Assembly: GCA_026260175.1 (NCBI GenBank)
Contig: JAKCWW010000050.1
Coordinates: 13,112-77,111 of the forward strand
Origin: Reticulitermes lucifugus
Taxonomy: Eukaryota; Arthropoda; Insecta; Blattodea; Rhinotermitidae
DNA: 64,000 nucleotides
Direction: 5' to 3'
In this document: in pieces, positions 34,596 through 46,345 of the stretch
Layout of the letters: the number at the start of each line of letters is the position of its first letter
How positions within the stretch are numbered: position 1 is the first letter of the stretch
Translations under genes and position numbers: made by a program
The notes under the pieces: model-generated
Told to the model about the DNA's origin: nothing
The model's database searches: none
What the model saw: only the letters and a program-made list of their open reading frames with translations

Positions 34596-36693
34596 AAGTA
34601 GAAACTACTGGACCGTCACATTCTGTCCGATTGTAAATAGCACACACAAAATACACAACGTTGCTGGAAGCCCTTAAAATGCGTCTGATGCCATGAATTA
34701 CTGGTTCTCGAAGTATCGGGCGTGCCCCGAATTCGGGCGCGTCACTGATGAAAGGGAGGCGTGAGAATGAAAAATGAAAAGTCGTGTTGCATAAGATTCG
34801 TGACTTTCACAATACTTTATTTGTTATGCACGTAACCAGTTCTTCCGACATCATTACAAACTCTTGTTTGAAATAACAATATAATAACGTATACTGAAAT
34901 TATCTGGGTCCCTTCACCTTAACACAATCATCCAACAGTTACTGGCCTACTCTCAACAGAATCATACCATTTTATTCTATATTTAAGGACTGCATACTCG
35001 TACATAGAATGTAGGGCATCCTTCTCAGAAGTCTCGGGATATGATTTTCGGAATGTATGCGAGATGTATGGCAAAGCTGAATGTCTTGCAGCCACGAAAC
35101 ATATGTCTGTATGCCAGCTGTTTACTACAATATAATCGAGACATTTTTCTTTGGACTAGAATCTAGCCCAGCATTTTAGAAGCGTCACTATTTTTGTCAT
35201 CAGGATGTGTAGATGATGTACGCAGATTGATCTGCAGCTTCTAATGAGCACACGGCCTAATGGAATTGCAAACAAAAATCCATCAAAGATTTACTGTAAA
35301 CTATATGATCCATAATAACAGCTGCATAAAAACTGACCTTCAGATATTTCACTACCGGAAATTAATAGTAGTGTGGCGCAGTCGTTTTTGCGCAGGTATT
35401 TAAAAAAACCATAAAGGGACAAATTTGGAAAACACTGCACACCACGACAAAAGGGTTAAGCGCGATGGCGACCTGGTTTCCGGGATTTGTCCAACCATGT
35501 TATAAGAGACTAGTTATGCTTCTGTGATTCTGTTCCGTCCTTGAACCCAATTTGTGTTGAGTCGTATAGATGGACAGAAAGTATTCAGAACAAATTGTTT
35601 ACAGCTATCGAATTTGGAAGATCTGTATATGGTCTTAAGCTTATTCATCATTTACCACGTACTCAACATGATTATAATTCAACAGAAGGCTTTAACAGAA
35701 CACAGCTGCATACTGTGGTAGTCTGTAATTGCAATGTAGCATACTCGTATGGTACATAAAGTAATCTGTGATCCTGTAGTTAAAAAATACAAGTTTTCAG
35801 TGGTTTAAAATACACAGTGAATGATGTTGAAGGAAGTCAACTTATAATTTTACAACGGCAAAAAAAGTGAATGATTTGTTTCGAGCTGAAGGTCATAGTT
35901 GGAAGATTTTTAGTGCAAAATTTAAAAAAGAATATGTGTATAAAAATTCTCCCGAAACCGTTGAATGACGATCAAAAATTTAAGTGGAAGAAAAATTGTT
36001 CCAATCTTGAAGTCAGAATTTTGCTACATGACAGTTTCGTCAATGACATCATGCCTCTAGATTGAATGATGGAATCTATTATCCTAACCGCTTCATGCTG
36101 AATGGGAGAGTCACATGGAACCCGCAAAACCCTTTTATCCATGTACTTTCTTTTACTTGTCTTTCTGACTGCATAAGCTCTCTCATGAAAGGGTAGTGCC
36201 ATCTTTGCCTGTCACCAGCTTCAATACAATGTCGAGATCGAAAAGCTTAAAAAAATACACAGAATTCTTCCTCCGATAGACAAAACAAAGCTGAAGGAAG
36301 CTAACGATATATTCAGCTTGTCCATTATACCTAAGTGATTAAGAATCCTTGAAAGCCAACCACCATGTTATCCTATGGACCTTAAATTATGTCATTCTTA
36401 ATCATGAAAAAATATTGAACTTGCATGTGGTTAAGCGAATGGATTGTATTATTAACAAGCGAGGTGAGAGGTGCCTGGATCGAAACTCGCCCGGAACACC
36501 TCCTATCCTGATAGAAGTTTGTCTAGTTCCATTAGTCCCTCCAGATAACTGACGAGGTAGTGCCTCACATAGAATACGACTGTGTCCCTCCACATCCTTT
36601 CCAATTCAGTGTTCACTGACTGACGTAATATTCGAAGCTATACACTCTGCTTTAGTGACAGCGTTGCTAGATAAACCGTAAGTAAATCAATAA
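34596..36693. other. No feature firmly supported (2.1 kb)
   Basis: A short GC-rich palindromic patch lies at 34718-34742. The segment 36583-36604 shares TGTCCCTCCAC-N-TCCTTTCCA with 52379-52400 and may mark an unnamed SINE. Open frames here lack family features. Confidence 0.4.
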
Positions 36694-36757
36694 GGGCCCG
36701 TGCCATGGCTCAGGCGGTTAGTCGCCGGCCTCTCACTGCGGAGGCCCGGGTTCGATT
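36694..36757 (+). mobile_element. SINE-B copy 3, head (left part, interrupted)
   Basis: A perfect A box (TGGCTCAGGCGG, 36706-36717) and B box start (GGTTCGATT, ending 36757) make this the clearest tRNA-like head of SINE-B. The sequence is then interrupted by a SINE-C-headed insert and resumes at 36971. Confidence 0.85.
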
Positions 36758-36970
36758 GCCGATCCCAGTGGCCGCGCGGTCTAGGGCGTGGGTCTACGGC
36801 CGCTCGCTTACTGGGATTGTGGGTTCGAATCGCGCCGGGGGCATGGATGTTTGTGTTGTGTTTGTTGTATAAGGACTAGTATGGATCATAAGTGACGTGA
36901 AGAAGGACGGAAGGATTTAAAAGTACAAAATGGATCAAAGGGAAATAACGGGACAGGGCGGGAAAAGAAA
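36758..36970 (+). mobile_element. SINE-C-headed insert nested in SINE-B
   Basis: The first 105 bases are the SINE-C head (GCCGATCCCAGTGGCCGCGC, then a B box GGTTCGAATCGC and GGGGGCATGGATG). After that the sequence leaves the SINE-C consensus and runs through AAGTGACGTGAAGAAGGACG to GGAAAAGAAA. The 3' part may be another subfamily. No clear target duplication is seen. Confidence 0.7.
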
Positions 36971-37165
36971 TCCCGGGTCAGTTCATGTGGGATTTGTGGT
37001 GGACAAAGTGGTACTGGGACAGGTTTTTCCCTTGGTCACTTCCATTCCACCGGTGTCCCATTATACGGAAAAACAAAAAATACTAATCATCTTCATCGCG
37101 GGGTTGCACAATAAGCCTTAAGGCTGAGGTGCGTCCGTAGCATCTGCTGCGGGGCCCTTCACAAA
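36971..37165 (+). mobile_element. SINE-B copy 3, body and tail (right part)
   Basis: The copy resumes with TCCCGGGTCAGTTCATGTGG, then GGTGGACAAAGTGGTACTGG and GGGACAGG. It continues through a less conserved tail ending near GCTGCGGGGCCCTTCAC and an A run. The order agrees with the copy at 45138. Confidence 0.7.
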
Positions 37166-38473
37166 AAAAAAGAATAAAACAAGCAAGGGGAACTGTTAAA
37201 TTGCAGACTAGGTAGGGTATTCTGAACATGGGGACAAAAATAGACCTCGGAACGCCCTTGCATTCTCTGGAGATTGACGTGCAGTCTGGCGTTAACAACG
37301 ACTGCTCAGATCGGCTCTTCTTTAAGTCGAGTGAAATGGGCGCTAATTTTAGCGCTTTGCAGTGACAAGGTCTAAAAAGAAATTTCCACGTTTTTCACAC
37401 TTTTCTCCATGTAGTAATCCAAACTCTAATGACTGTAGTAGTATCCCCCCCCCACAAATCCAAATCAAAAGCCACTTGACACATAACCAGCAATCAGCTG
37501 ATGCTCTGCCCTTCACACAAAGGGATTTTCTTACCCTTCTCGGTTCTTCTGAGTTCAATAAACTTGAGAGTGCTTCTTATAACAATTTAGCTCCTAACAT
37601 GTTCCATGACACCCCCCATTTGCACGTGTAATCCATGTACTGAGTGGATAGGGATGATATTCCTCGTGCAAATAACTCGGAATATCTGGGAGGGACATAA
37701 GAATTATGCTCTTTCTTAGCAAGTTAACTGCTCATTGGTGTCCCCCTGGTTTGGTCTCGGCATAGATCTCTACAAGATAATTTCAACACTCACATTTCCT
37801 GTTCTGTCTCTCTCGTTCTCTCTTCGCTTTCTCTTTTTATTTAAGTGTCTCTTCTAACAGTCTAGTCACAGGTCTCAAACTCATATCGTACACGGGCCAA
37901 ACGGGTAATTTTGAAATATAAGGCGGGCAACACCTCGCTTTAAACAGAAAAGATGGTAATATTTGTATTGAAGTTAAACATAATGTTAAGAATGCTTCAT
38001 ACGTTTTATAACAAAATCAAAATATATGTTAATTATTGAATTTAAATATCTACAGCATTTTTATCTTTGCTGACGTATGTTAAACGTTAGCATCTAGGCG
38101 TAGAAAATCTTTTTTAAAACTTAGAACTGTGAGGAAATATATTTTGAATAAAAAAACATTCTTCGACAAAGAACCGGGCCACAGTCTAACAATAAGCTTA
38201 GGGAGAGAGCTCCAGAAAATCAACTGGGAGCCAGGTGTTTAGAAATTCCTGGTCTGGAATAACGACTGTTCATAATTCAACTAATTTTAGGTCTATTTCC
38301 AATTATAATTATAATAATAGCTACCTACGACTGTCCCACCTAATGTCACTGGATGTTTTACCGAAGCTGCAGCTCTAAAACCACCGTGTCAATTTTCACA
38401 ACATGGTATCTGTGCGAAGGTATCGCTCAGTAATATGATCCATCCATCCAATTTAGGGTAACCTGAAAATGGA
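37166..38473. other. No feature recognised (1.3 kb)
   Basis: A nine-C run lies at 37446-37454 and a pyrimidine-rich stretch (TCTC-type) at 37800-37860. Nothing else is supported. Confidence 0.45.
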
Positions 38474-38541
38474 AGCAACAGGTTCGTCCGAAACTTTTAA
38501 ATCGATCTACCAAACTACAGGGGGTCACATCTCAGATGACA
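38474..38541 (+). mobile_element. M1 right-end fragment
   Basis: GCAACAGGTTCGTCCGAAAC, ATCTACCAAACTACAGG, then GGTCACATCTCAGATGAC follows the M1 right half with a worn terminus. Confidence 0.5.
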
Positions 38542-38711
38542 GTGGTCTCCAGCTTCACTTTCTCTTTGTTTGCCCTTGTGGCAATTATGTACATACATTT
38601 TGCCAGTTCACACAAAACACTCATTCAGCCAGTGGAGTTTCTGTATAAGGAAATCCTACATTTTTGTATCAGACCTGTATATAACAGTCTGACGGATAAC
38701 TATGTCAGTGC

Positions 38712-38961
38712 AGTGACTAAGATAAGAGCTGAACGACCGATGAATCGGGGTTCGATTTCCAGGAGGAGAAGAAATGGGGTTCGATTTCCAGGAGGAGAAG
38801 AAATACTTCTTTACCGTGTCCTCACCAGTTCAGGCCCCATCCAGGCTCCTGTGGTCATTTCCTCTGGAGTAAAGCGTCCAGGGTATGAAGCGTACCACTC
38901 TCATACAATGTCGAAGTTAATGCGAGACATTATACATGTGTCTTCATGGCTTCGTGCTTGA
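38712..38961 (+). mobile_element. SINE-A copy 8 with duplicated B-box segment
   Basis: The head variant GTGACTAAGATAAGAG leads to GGTTCGATTTCC. A perfect 29-bp direct repeat (38747-38775 and 38776-38804) doubles the B box and following bases. The middle and 3' parts are worn but in order (CCAGTTCAGGCCCC, GGAGTAAAGCGTCC, TGTCTTCATGGCTTCG). Confidence 0.75.
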
Positions 38962-39183
38962 AATACTGGGAGAACTGTAGCTTTCCTTGTGTGCTACGTA
39001 AACACAGTCTACTTAGTGTACTGTGCAGAACTAGTGGTTGCCGCTGGTTTATAAGGAACGTGTTATCTTCGACATCTAAACTGTATACGTATAAACAGCC
39101 GTGTGGACGTATGCAACCACGCCATGGTACCAGCTGGCAAGCACATTAATGGACCTCTCAAAACTAAACACTGCTGGTATACG

Positions 39184-39203
39184 AAAACACACACACACAC
39201 ACA
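39184..39203 (+). repeat. (AC)n microsatellite
   Basis: About nine AC units. Confidence 0.9.
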
Positions 39204-41185
39204 TATTCAAGGGGGAAAAATTCTCGGTTACGGATGGATGAAACGAGATCCTGTCTGAATCCCACAGCTTCGGACGTGCACCAGCTGAACATCCGGCTTC
39301 TTATTTTAGTTTTCTAGTCCAAAGTGAACTGTTGCTTATCCCACCAACATATCTGATCACATCGGTCATCATTGTGAGCTTTCGTATTGTCATGTCGAAC
39401 CGAAACAAACTTTTAATTTACAATCCGGCTTAACGAAGTGCCCTTATTTGCATCATTCTTTTCGATTTTGACTTTCTATAAATAGTGCTACACCTTTCAT
39501 CACTTCTGTTACTATTAGCACGTAAAAGAGAAGACTCACTTTGCTAACGACTTGTGAAGAAATAAAGAGATATCTTTCCCATTTCACTCTTTATTAGGTA
39601 CTGTTACAGAGAGGGCACTATCGGTATGTGGAAGGAATAAGGAAGTCCCTCAGTCCATGAGCAACCGGTTTACGAGTTTTGGCTTACACGAGGTGCATGA
39701 AATAATAAATGCTTTCCAGTTCGCGAACCAATTCTCCCTCATGCAAGCTCCTTCCTCTGGCAAAGCGGTAGCTCTTCACATCGCCTCTTCTCGGCTGTCG
39801 TGGTTCTCGAAACTTCTTGAACGCGCAGAACGCCGCGGCATCCCTGAGTACCAGCATCGCAGTGTCTGTCGTTATTCTCACAGTTTTTTTTTTGTAAATT
39901 TTACCCTTCTCGGTGTTAGTCATTATGCATCAATTAAATCTTAATGAATTTTGTCCTCGTATTTGTAATAAGGTTATTACCTAATTTTTATTCATTATTT
40001 ATATAACTTTGATAATGCAGCTATTGTTTGTGCATAGGTTAATGGCTAACAATATTTTTGAAACATAATAATCGTCCCTTAATTTTTGCTTTCATATTTA
40101 GGCACCGTTCTGTATTATATTAGGGTAAAAACTGTATGTGTGGAAAGAAATGTTTGACATAAGGGACAAATTAAAATTTATAACGAGGGAAATAATGAGA
40201 AACTGATCTTCGCTTTCAGAGTTTTCACCTTTAGAACAGTTTTGAGGAAAAAATTAGGTACCTAAACTGAGGGATTACTTTATTCTGATTCACAAGTTTT
40301 AATATAGGTTCCGTCAGTTCAGTACAGTCAATGAAAAACAACGAGATTCACATTCTGCACGACACAATTCTAGAGAAAGTTAAAACCTCCTCCTACAATA
40401 AAATGTGATTGTTTTCTGTTTCATGACTCCTAATCTATCGAAAATAATTTGGACTTTGTAACGTTTCGAAATTTATAAACTTGTCCCTTTGGGACATAAA
40501 TCTGAAAGCCTAACAGTTCGGTGCACCAGATTAGCGGTAACATGCTCAACTAACAGTTGAAAGGCCCTTAGCTCAAATTACAGGAGAGAGTGTCACGAAT
40601 ATCGTGTCTTCGATTTTACTGAGATGAATAACGCTCCATCTAAGATAACTCAGTCTTTATTGATGAGCTGATAGTTACGCTGGCATTCAGTATGTTTTAT
40701 GGGGCCAGCAGGTTCATAATTCTGGTCATGAGAGACTGCCGGCAATCCTTTTTGTGAACTAGCTAAATTCACTCAACAATACCAAATCCATTGGACGCAG
40801 GTCTGGAATTCTGAAAAAAACACCAACATTTTATCACGCCCGGTCGTTTGTAATCGTTCTAACACCACTGATAGCATACGAATTAAATGAAATGTGACAG
40901 TTGTACCTGGGCCTAAACACGACAATCTGAGAGAGGATTGAGGAGTTGTGATAAAGCTTCACAAATTCTTAACCTGGATATTAAATAGAGATGAGTCGTT
41001 AGCTTCTCGCTTCGGGCGTTTTGCTTCGTGATAAGGAGTCCATCCTACCAGTTAGAGAAGATGATGCTTCCTAGTCTTGACATGGTGGCGCTTGTTCGAA
41101 AAGGAACCAAATAGTGCAAAGGCAAGTATGTTTGCTTTTGTGAATGCAGGATTCGTCTTGAGTACTGTTCATTAAGACAGTGGAA
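39204..41185. other. No feature recognised (2 kb)
   Basis: Open frames of 79-95 codons on both strands at 39657-39944 overlap each other and match no family I know. The rest is AT-rich. Confidence 0.45.
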
Positions 41186-41446
41186 ACGTAAATGTCTCCC
41201 CGTAACATGCCAGGTAGGCACAGAGCGGGAATAGAGGTGTAGCTCTACTCATTGCTAACCTTGGCGCTAGATAGGGGTTGGTGGTCAATGCCACTTCGCG
41301 ACCGCTTTAACAAAGGGCCCCGGTAACCATTGTGTAGGAGGCTGTGTGGGACCCAGGGCCCGTCTGGACGGGTGTGGAGAAAGGAAAGTTTCTTGCACCT
41401 ACCGGGGCTCCAACCCCAAATCCTTCAGCCGTAACGAGTTGCCCAT
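41186..41446 (-). mobile_element. SINE-A copy 9, alternative 3' tail
   Basis: The minus-strand copy has a worn head (complement of CCGTAACGAGTTGCCC) and a conserved middle (GGCTGTGTGGGACCCAGGGC in complement). Its tail contains GTCTCCCCGTAACATGCCAG in complement. The tail matches that of the copy at 52478 and not the CATGGCGTGTACAGGG tail of others. Confidence 0.8.
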
Positions 41447-41742
41447 GAAGATAGACTGCACAGCCAGAGCCGGTCCTGTCACCTTGCTTGGTATGAGTTA
41501 CAGAGTCCAAAGTCCTAGTGGATTAGTACAGTGTAATTATGTTATGTAAGAACAGGATTTTGTTACCGGAGGGGATGAAGTGGTTAGAATTATAATAGTC
41601 TATTTCTTTAGGTTCAGACCGTTGCCCACTCATTAGTACTGCATCTCATGCGCTTTTCATCAGTGATACTCAAAAAATTAGGCCGAGGTTTGGGACCAAA
41701 CGTGATTGTATAAAACGTAAATATTCACAAAAGCATCCAGTG
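41447..41742. other. No feature recognised
   Basis: Nothing supported. Confidence 0.45.
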
Positions 41743-41897
41743 ATTTTTGTTTCATGTCTGACTTAGAGCAGTTGTGCATTAACACACGTACACTTTGTTT
41801 CATGTCTGACTTAGAGCAGTTGTGCATTAACACACGTACATTTTGTTTCATGTCTGACTTAGAGCAGTTGTGCATTAACACACATACACTTTGTTAC
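41743..41897 (+). repeat. 48-bp tandem repeat, three units
   Basis: CATGTCTGACTTAGAGCAGT starts at 41753, 41801 and 41849, an exact 48-bp period with only a few substitutions. Because 48 is a multiple of three, both strands show repetitive open frames, which I take to be a by-product. Confidence 0.92.
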
Positions 41898-43011
41898 CTT
41901 CAACCTAACGCCTACCAAGACCTACAGAATAATAATTAAATTATATTTCACAATAATTCCGATTATAAAGCAATTCTTGTTCGAAATTTCTTTGCATCGA
42001 TTACGTTGGTGGAATCGAAGTGAGAGTACAGAAATTATTATAGGAAAAGGAAGGCCAACGACGTAAAATGTCCCGAGGATGATGGACTATTTAAATGTAA
42101 TGAAAAAGGACTCTTCTTTTTCCGAAGTGCCTCTGTATGTGTCATGACCGTGGCTCGATCTTCGAAAATGTCATTTTGTAAATGTTTTCATTCTCTACAT
42201 CATCATGGACACATGTGGGCCTGAATGAGTATTAGGACACACGGCATAATCATAATTCAAATATATCTTTTACCGAAGTTGTGGAATGCATGGTGCTTTA
42301 CCTCCTTGGCTGAGGCACTCTTTCTTTCTGCTCCTTCATCTCTAGCTTCAAATGAACACAATTGCATAAGGTGAGGTTCGCACAAACGGACACATCAAGG
42401 ACAGTCCGAAGAACGTAACAAGAAAAGAGACAAGTGCAAATAACACATGAAACACTCGCAAACTAATACAAGGTGTTAAATGAAAGAGAAGTTGGCATAA
42501 AGTGTAACATGTTTCTAGCTAGAATTTAAGTCTAAATTGTTTTTGTTGCGTGTGGAGAACAAGATTGTACAGCACAAGACAGGTTTTTAAGACATCTAAT
42601 TATTTTCTGAACGTACTCTAATATTTTTATTTATCTCTTTCTACAACAAAAAGCCATAAACACGCAAATTTCGTGAATGAAAGGGTAGGCTTCTTGAAGC
42701 TATCTGCCCTCAGGAGGCAGTTGTAGCAAGCTGTGCGCTTTATCCATAATGATATAACAAGATGCTGATGACTTCCAAGCAACTAAGCTACGAACTAGAC
42801 CATAAGATATTCATATTTTATATTCTACACGGGGAAACATTTTGTTTTTGTAGGAGAAACATATTTTGATTTTGTCATTGCTCGAAATTAAAATATATGT
42901 TTCGGGAATGTGCAACCACTATCTTTTACGAAAAAAAAAAGCGAAAGTTTTTTGACTGGCCAGTGTTTGTGGCTTATGAAACAATGTGTGCAGTGGTAAC
43001 AATAGGATCAG
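41898..43011. other. No feature recognised
   Basis: AT-rich; short purine runs only. Confidence 0.5.
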
Positions 43012-43160
43012 TAGTAGTAGTAGTAGTAGTAGTAGTAGTTGTGGTGGTCGTAGTAATAGCAGATGTATTAGTAGTAGTGGTGGTGGTCGTAGTAATAGCA
43101 GATGTAGTAGTATTAGTAGTAGTCGTAGTAATAGCAGATGTAGTAGTAGTAGTAGCATTA
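43012..43160 (+). repeat. Compound (GTA)n/(GTG)n array with 36-39 bp higher-order unit
   Basis: Runs of GTA and GTG triplets contain CGTAGTAATAGCAGATGTA three times, starting near 43049, 43088 and 43124. Poly-Val and poly-Ser or poly-Leu open frames on both strands come from this array. Confidence 0.9.
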
Positions 43161-44159
43161 ATAAAACACCTGTAAATAAATAATTATGAAATATATATAT
43201 ACTCACACATACATTGGTGTGTGTATATAATTCGCGACGGAACGGTCACAATCTCCCTTGACGGAACGTAAAAGTCATTGTACGAGGTGATTCTGCATGA
43301 TACCCTGTTTATCAGAGAACGAGACCTCATATCAAAACCGAGTCGGTAACTTGTAGTTTATTTACTGATACTCTCAGTAGCAAGACCAAATAGCGTCGAA
43401 TAATTTTACGATACTGAAACATGGATCGGAAGAGATGTGGAAGGAAGTCGGTGGTACTATCCCGGCCTTTTGTGGGACAGACATAGGAGAACCATAAAAA
43501 TATCAGCGACGGCGGCCGGTGTCCCGGCCGATATTCGAACCGGGAACTTCCAAAAACGTTACTGCTCGATCCAACTTGCTCGGTCTTGAAAACATCAGTA
43601 CCCAGATCCAATACAAGTAACCTGGACCAAAAGCAGCCATATTCAGCAGAAACAGATTTTTGTGCAACAGCGACAGGCAAAAGGGACCTAAACGTGACGT
43701 TGACCACGAACTGCTCTCTGTCCCGAGTTGCGTCCTCAAGACTATGCACCTTGTGTGACCATTACAGAATGCAAAATATCCTAGATCTTGTGATTGTACC
43801 GCACCCCTTTCAGCATGACTACACAAATAAAATAAGTTTTTGAGGCTTTCACCGCGATGTATATTAGAATCTGGCGCTTCTGGGTTATTGCGTGGTGTTA
43901 AATGCTTAAAATTTACAGACATTTCAGGGCGTCTTGTCTGTCCCATCATACGGGTTTCAGAAGAATGGCTGGTACAAATTATTTGGGCGAATATATAGGG
44001 CGAGGCGTGTGAGGGCAGCGCCAGAGTATAAAAGTTTAAAGAATATGAACATAATCTCATATCAGGATTGATTAACCAATTTAATTTCAGAGACAGGCAG
44101 CTAATCATATATTCGAGTAACAGAGGGACAGATAACAGCTCAGTCGGTACGTTCGTTCA
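43161..44159. other. No feature supported; long minus-strand frames of unknown meaning
   Basis: Minus-strand frames of 140 and 201 codons overlap at 43503-43749 in different frames. Neither shows a domain, signal peptide or compositional bias that I can interpret. The segment 43500-43560 has GTCCCGGCCGATATTCGAAC, which could be a worn tRNA-like box of another SINE. Confidence 0.35.
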
Positions 44160-44450
44160 CTTGGCAATGGGCTAGACAACGGAAGAACTGTGGCTCGATT
44201 TTTAGGTGGGGCAAGAGATTTTCTGTTCTCTACTGCTACCAGACTGGCTATGGGACCCATACAATCTCCTATTCATTGTGTACCAGGGCTCTTTCTCAGG
44301 ACACAAAGCGGTCGGAGCGTGAATCTAACCACTCACCTCCATCTAGTGCCGAGCTTATTCGTGCATGGAGTTATAATGACCTCCACACTCCATATGCCTT
44401 CATGGCGTGGTGTTCAATTGAGTACAGGGCCAACTTCACCTTTACCTGTT
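44160..44450 (+). mobile_element. SINE-A copy 10 with small insertion
   Basis: The family order is complete: a degenerate head, GTGGCTCGATTTTTAGGTGG as the B-box region, ACCAGACTGGCTATGGGACC, CTCACCTCCATCTAGTGCC and the tail CCATATGCCTTCATGGCGTG. Near 44412-44423 about 12 extra bases split the tail before AGTACAGGGCCAACTTCACC. Confidence 0.82.
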
Positions 44451-45137
44451 AGGGAAATATGTTCCCACGTCGCAAAAGAACAGTCGACCAACTTCGAAGT
44501 TGCCATACCTAGCGTCTCACATTAGACGCATATGTGTAAAGCGAAAAGGTCAGCTTACACTAAAGCTTTACAAGTCGGATTGAAACTGCTCACGACTTCT
44601 AATTGCACAGTCAGTGAGAAAGGAGTCGTAGCAGTTGAAATCCTGACAATGCTGCTGGTTCCAGACTTGCTGATATAACAATAAATGCCAACTGCTATGA
44701 TATATCATGTTACTACAAAGAAAGGAGTTGAAGACCATTCCTCCACGAAAGTTTATTTTTCCATGTTTGAAGATGGATGTTTACAAAACTATAAAGGAAC
44801 CTCACACAGTGCTTCTTCAGGTAACTTTACTAAGGTGGCCTCGACTAGACCCCAGCTCCTTTGTCTGATTGTTAGTTCTAGTTGCTACAGTAGGTCGGTC
44901 TGACTCGCACACAGCATCACTTGGTTTATGTGAAAGACAGAGTTTCTTTCATGTACACCTGGATAAGTAGTGCTGCCTGCACACTGAAAGTACCTTAATT
45001 TCTTAACCCTTTTTCCCGTCGTATGATTGTCACAATAAACAGTATATCATTTCCCTTTACAGCATTACGAGATTAGTCTTTATAATAGACACGTACTATG
45101 AAATAAATTGTTATATTCAATTTAGATTAACTACAGA
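44451..45137. other. No feature recognised
   Basis: Nothing supported. Confidence 0.5.
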
Positions 45138-45275
45138 ATCAGACGGTTAGTCGTCGGTCTCTCACCACGGAGGCGTAGGTTCGATCTCGGGTCAGTCCTT
45201 GTGAGATTTTTGGTGGACAGAGTGGCAGTGGGACAGGTTTTTCTCGGAGTACTTCAGGTTTCATCTACACGTTTT
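45138..45275 (+). mobile_element. SINE-B copy 4
   Basis: The head GACGGTTAGTCGTCGGTCTC lacks the first bases. The B box (GGTTCGATCTC) is followed by GGGTCAGTCCTTGTGAGAT, GGTGGACAGAGTGGCAGTGG and TTTTTCTCGGAGTACTTCAGG. This copy gives the uninterrupted order against which the nested copy at 36694 is read. Confidence 0.75.
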
Positions 45276-45973
45276 TAGCAGGACAAACGGGCGAAGCGTG
45301 GGAACCTACCAAAGAGCAACGTTTTTTCGGAAATCGGGGAGCATTGGTAAGAAAAGTACTTCCACTTAGTCTTTACAGTTTTCGTGATGTTCCTCCTTCT
45401 CTCTAATAAATCCGGTCCATTACCTTGAATTTGGCGTTTTACGTTAAGTATACTGAGCCAATTGTATTTCTCCAATATACATGCTGTCACTTCCACATTA
45501 TTTCCTTACACTTTGCACACCCAGAACGCGACGTCTGAAGTCCCTCTCGTTTCGACCTAGGTGCTGCCGCGTAACGTAATGATTGTAATGAAAGAGGCCA
45601 GTGGATCCCGTTGTCTGCTTGCCTCACACTTGTTACATTGCATTAGGTAAGCGAACAGCAGTGGAGGAGAAAGTGACGAGATGCTTATATTGGGTATGAT
45701 CGTAAACCAATATGAGTATCATCAGCTTGGCAAGGTGAATGCTGGGAAGTACACGTGTCTTTTCATCCGTCTCTCTGCGCGAGAGGAGCGATAATTTCAG
45801 TTACCGTTTCTTTCCGTAACAACACTTGCTTAGTCTTTACGTACTGAAATTCAATGCAAGGAATTGCTCGCATAAGAATAGTCGTTGAAACCATCAGGTA
45901 GCCCACAGGTATCTTGTGTTCAGCATAAGTGTAATGTATGAGGCATTTTCAATAAATACGCTTCCCTAACCCA
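45276..45973. other. No feature recognised
   Basis: Nothing supported. Confidence 0.5.
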
Positions 45974-46215
45974 CAGGGGCGTAGCTAGGTTTTCTGGCGC
46001 ATCGAGCGAGTAATCACAATGGCCGCCCCATAAGAGAAATTATGAACCTTAAAAAATTCACAATTGTTTATTGAACTGGATTCGGCTGAGTAATTTAAAA
46101 TTTGTGGAGTGCTGAAAATATATTTTTTCCATTTAAAATATTTGCTTTGCCGCCAAATTTGCTGCCCCTTCGACTCTGCTGCCCTTGGCGGCCGCATCAC
46201 GCCGCTACGCCCCTG
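45974..46215. mobile_element. Non-autonomous hAT-type element, 242 bp
   Basis: Exact 12-bp terminal inverted repeats CAGGGGCGTAGC and GCTACGCCCCTG bound the element. CAGGGGCGTAGC is a common hAT terminus. The flanks (CTAACCCA and CCAACTAG) agree at only 4 of 8 bases, so the duplication has decayed or been lost. The interior is non-coding. Confidence 0.72.
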
Positions 46216-46345
46216 CCAACTAGCGATTTTGTGTTAATGAAGCACTTTATTCTTCAGTAGCAAGTATTACTTGTAGGGGTAAAATGCACGAGATGTCTTA
46301 CGAGTTAGGCCGTCAGATGCTGTTCGGTGTAAAATTTCATGTGCA

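Noticed and set aside
34718-34742. GC-rich palindromic patch with GGGCGTGCCCCGAATTCGGG
   Set aside because: It could be one hAT end, but no partner end or duplication was found.
39657-39944. Overlapping frames on both strands in a more balanced sequence
   Set aside because: Neither product shows a family motif. Not enough to call a gene.
42897-43206. Poly-valine, poly-serine and poly-leucine frames
   Set aside because: All arise from the GTA/GTG array; no start context or domain.
43327-44108. Minus-strand frames of 140 and 201 codons, the longest in the window
   Set aside because: They overlap in different frames, have no recognisable domain and mixed low-information composition. Chance or repeat origin is more likely than a gene.
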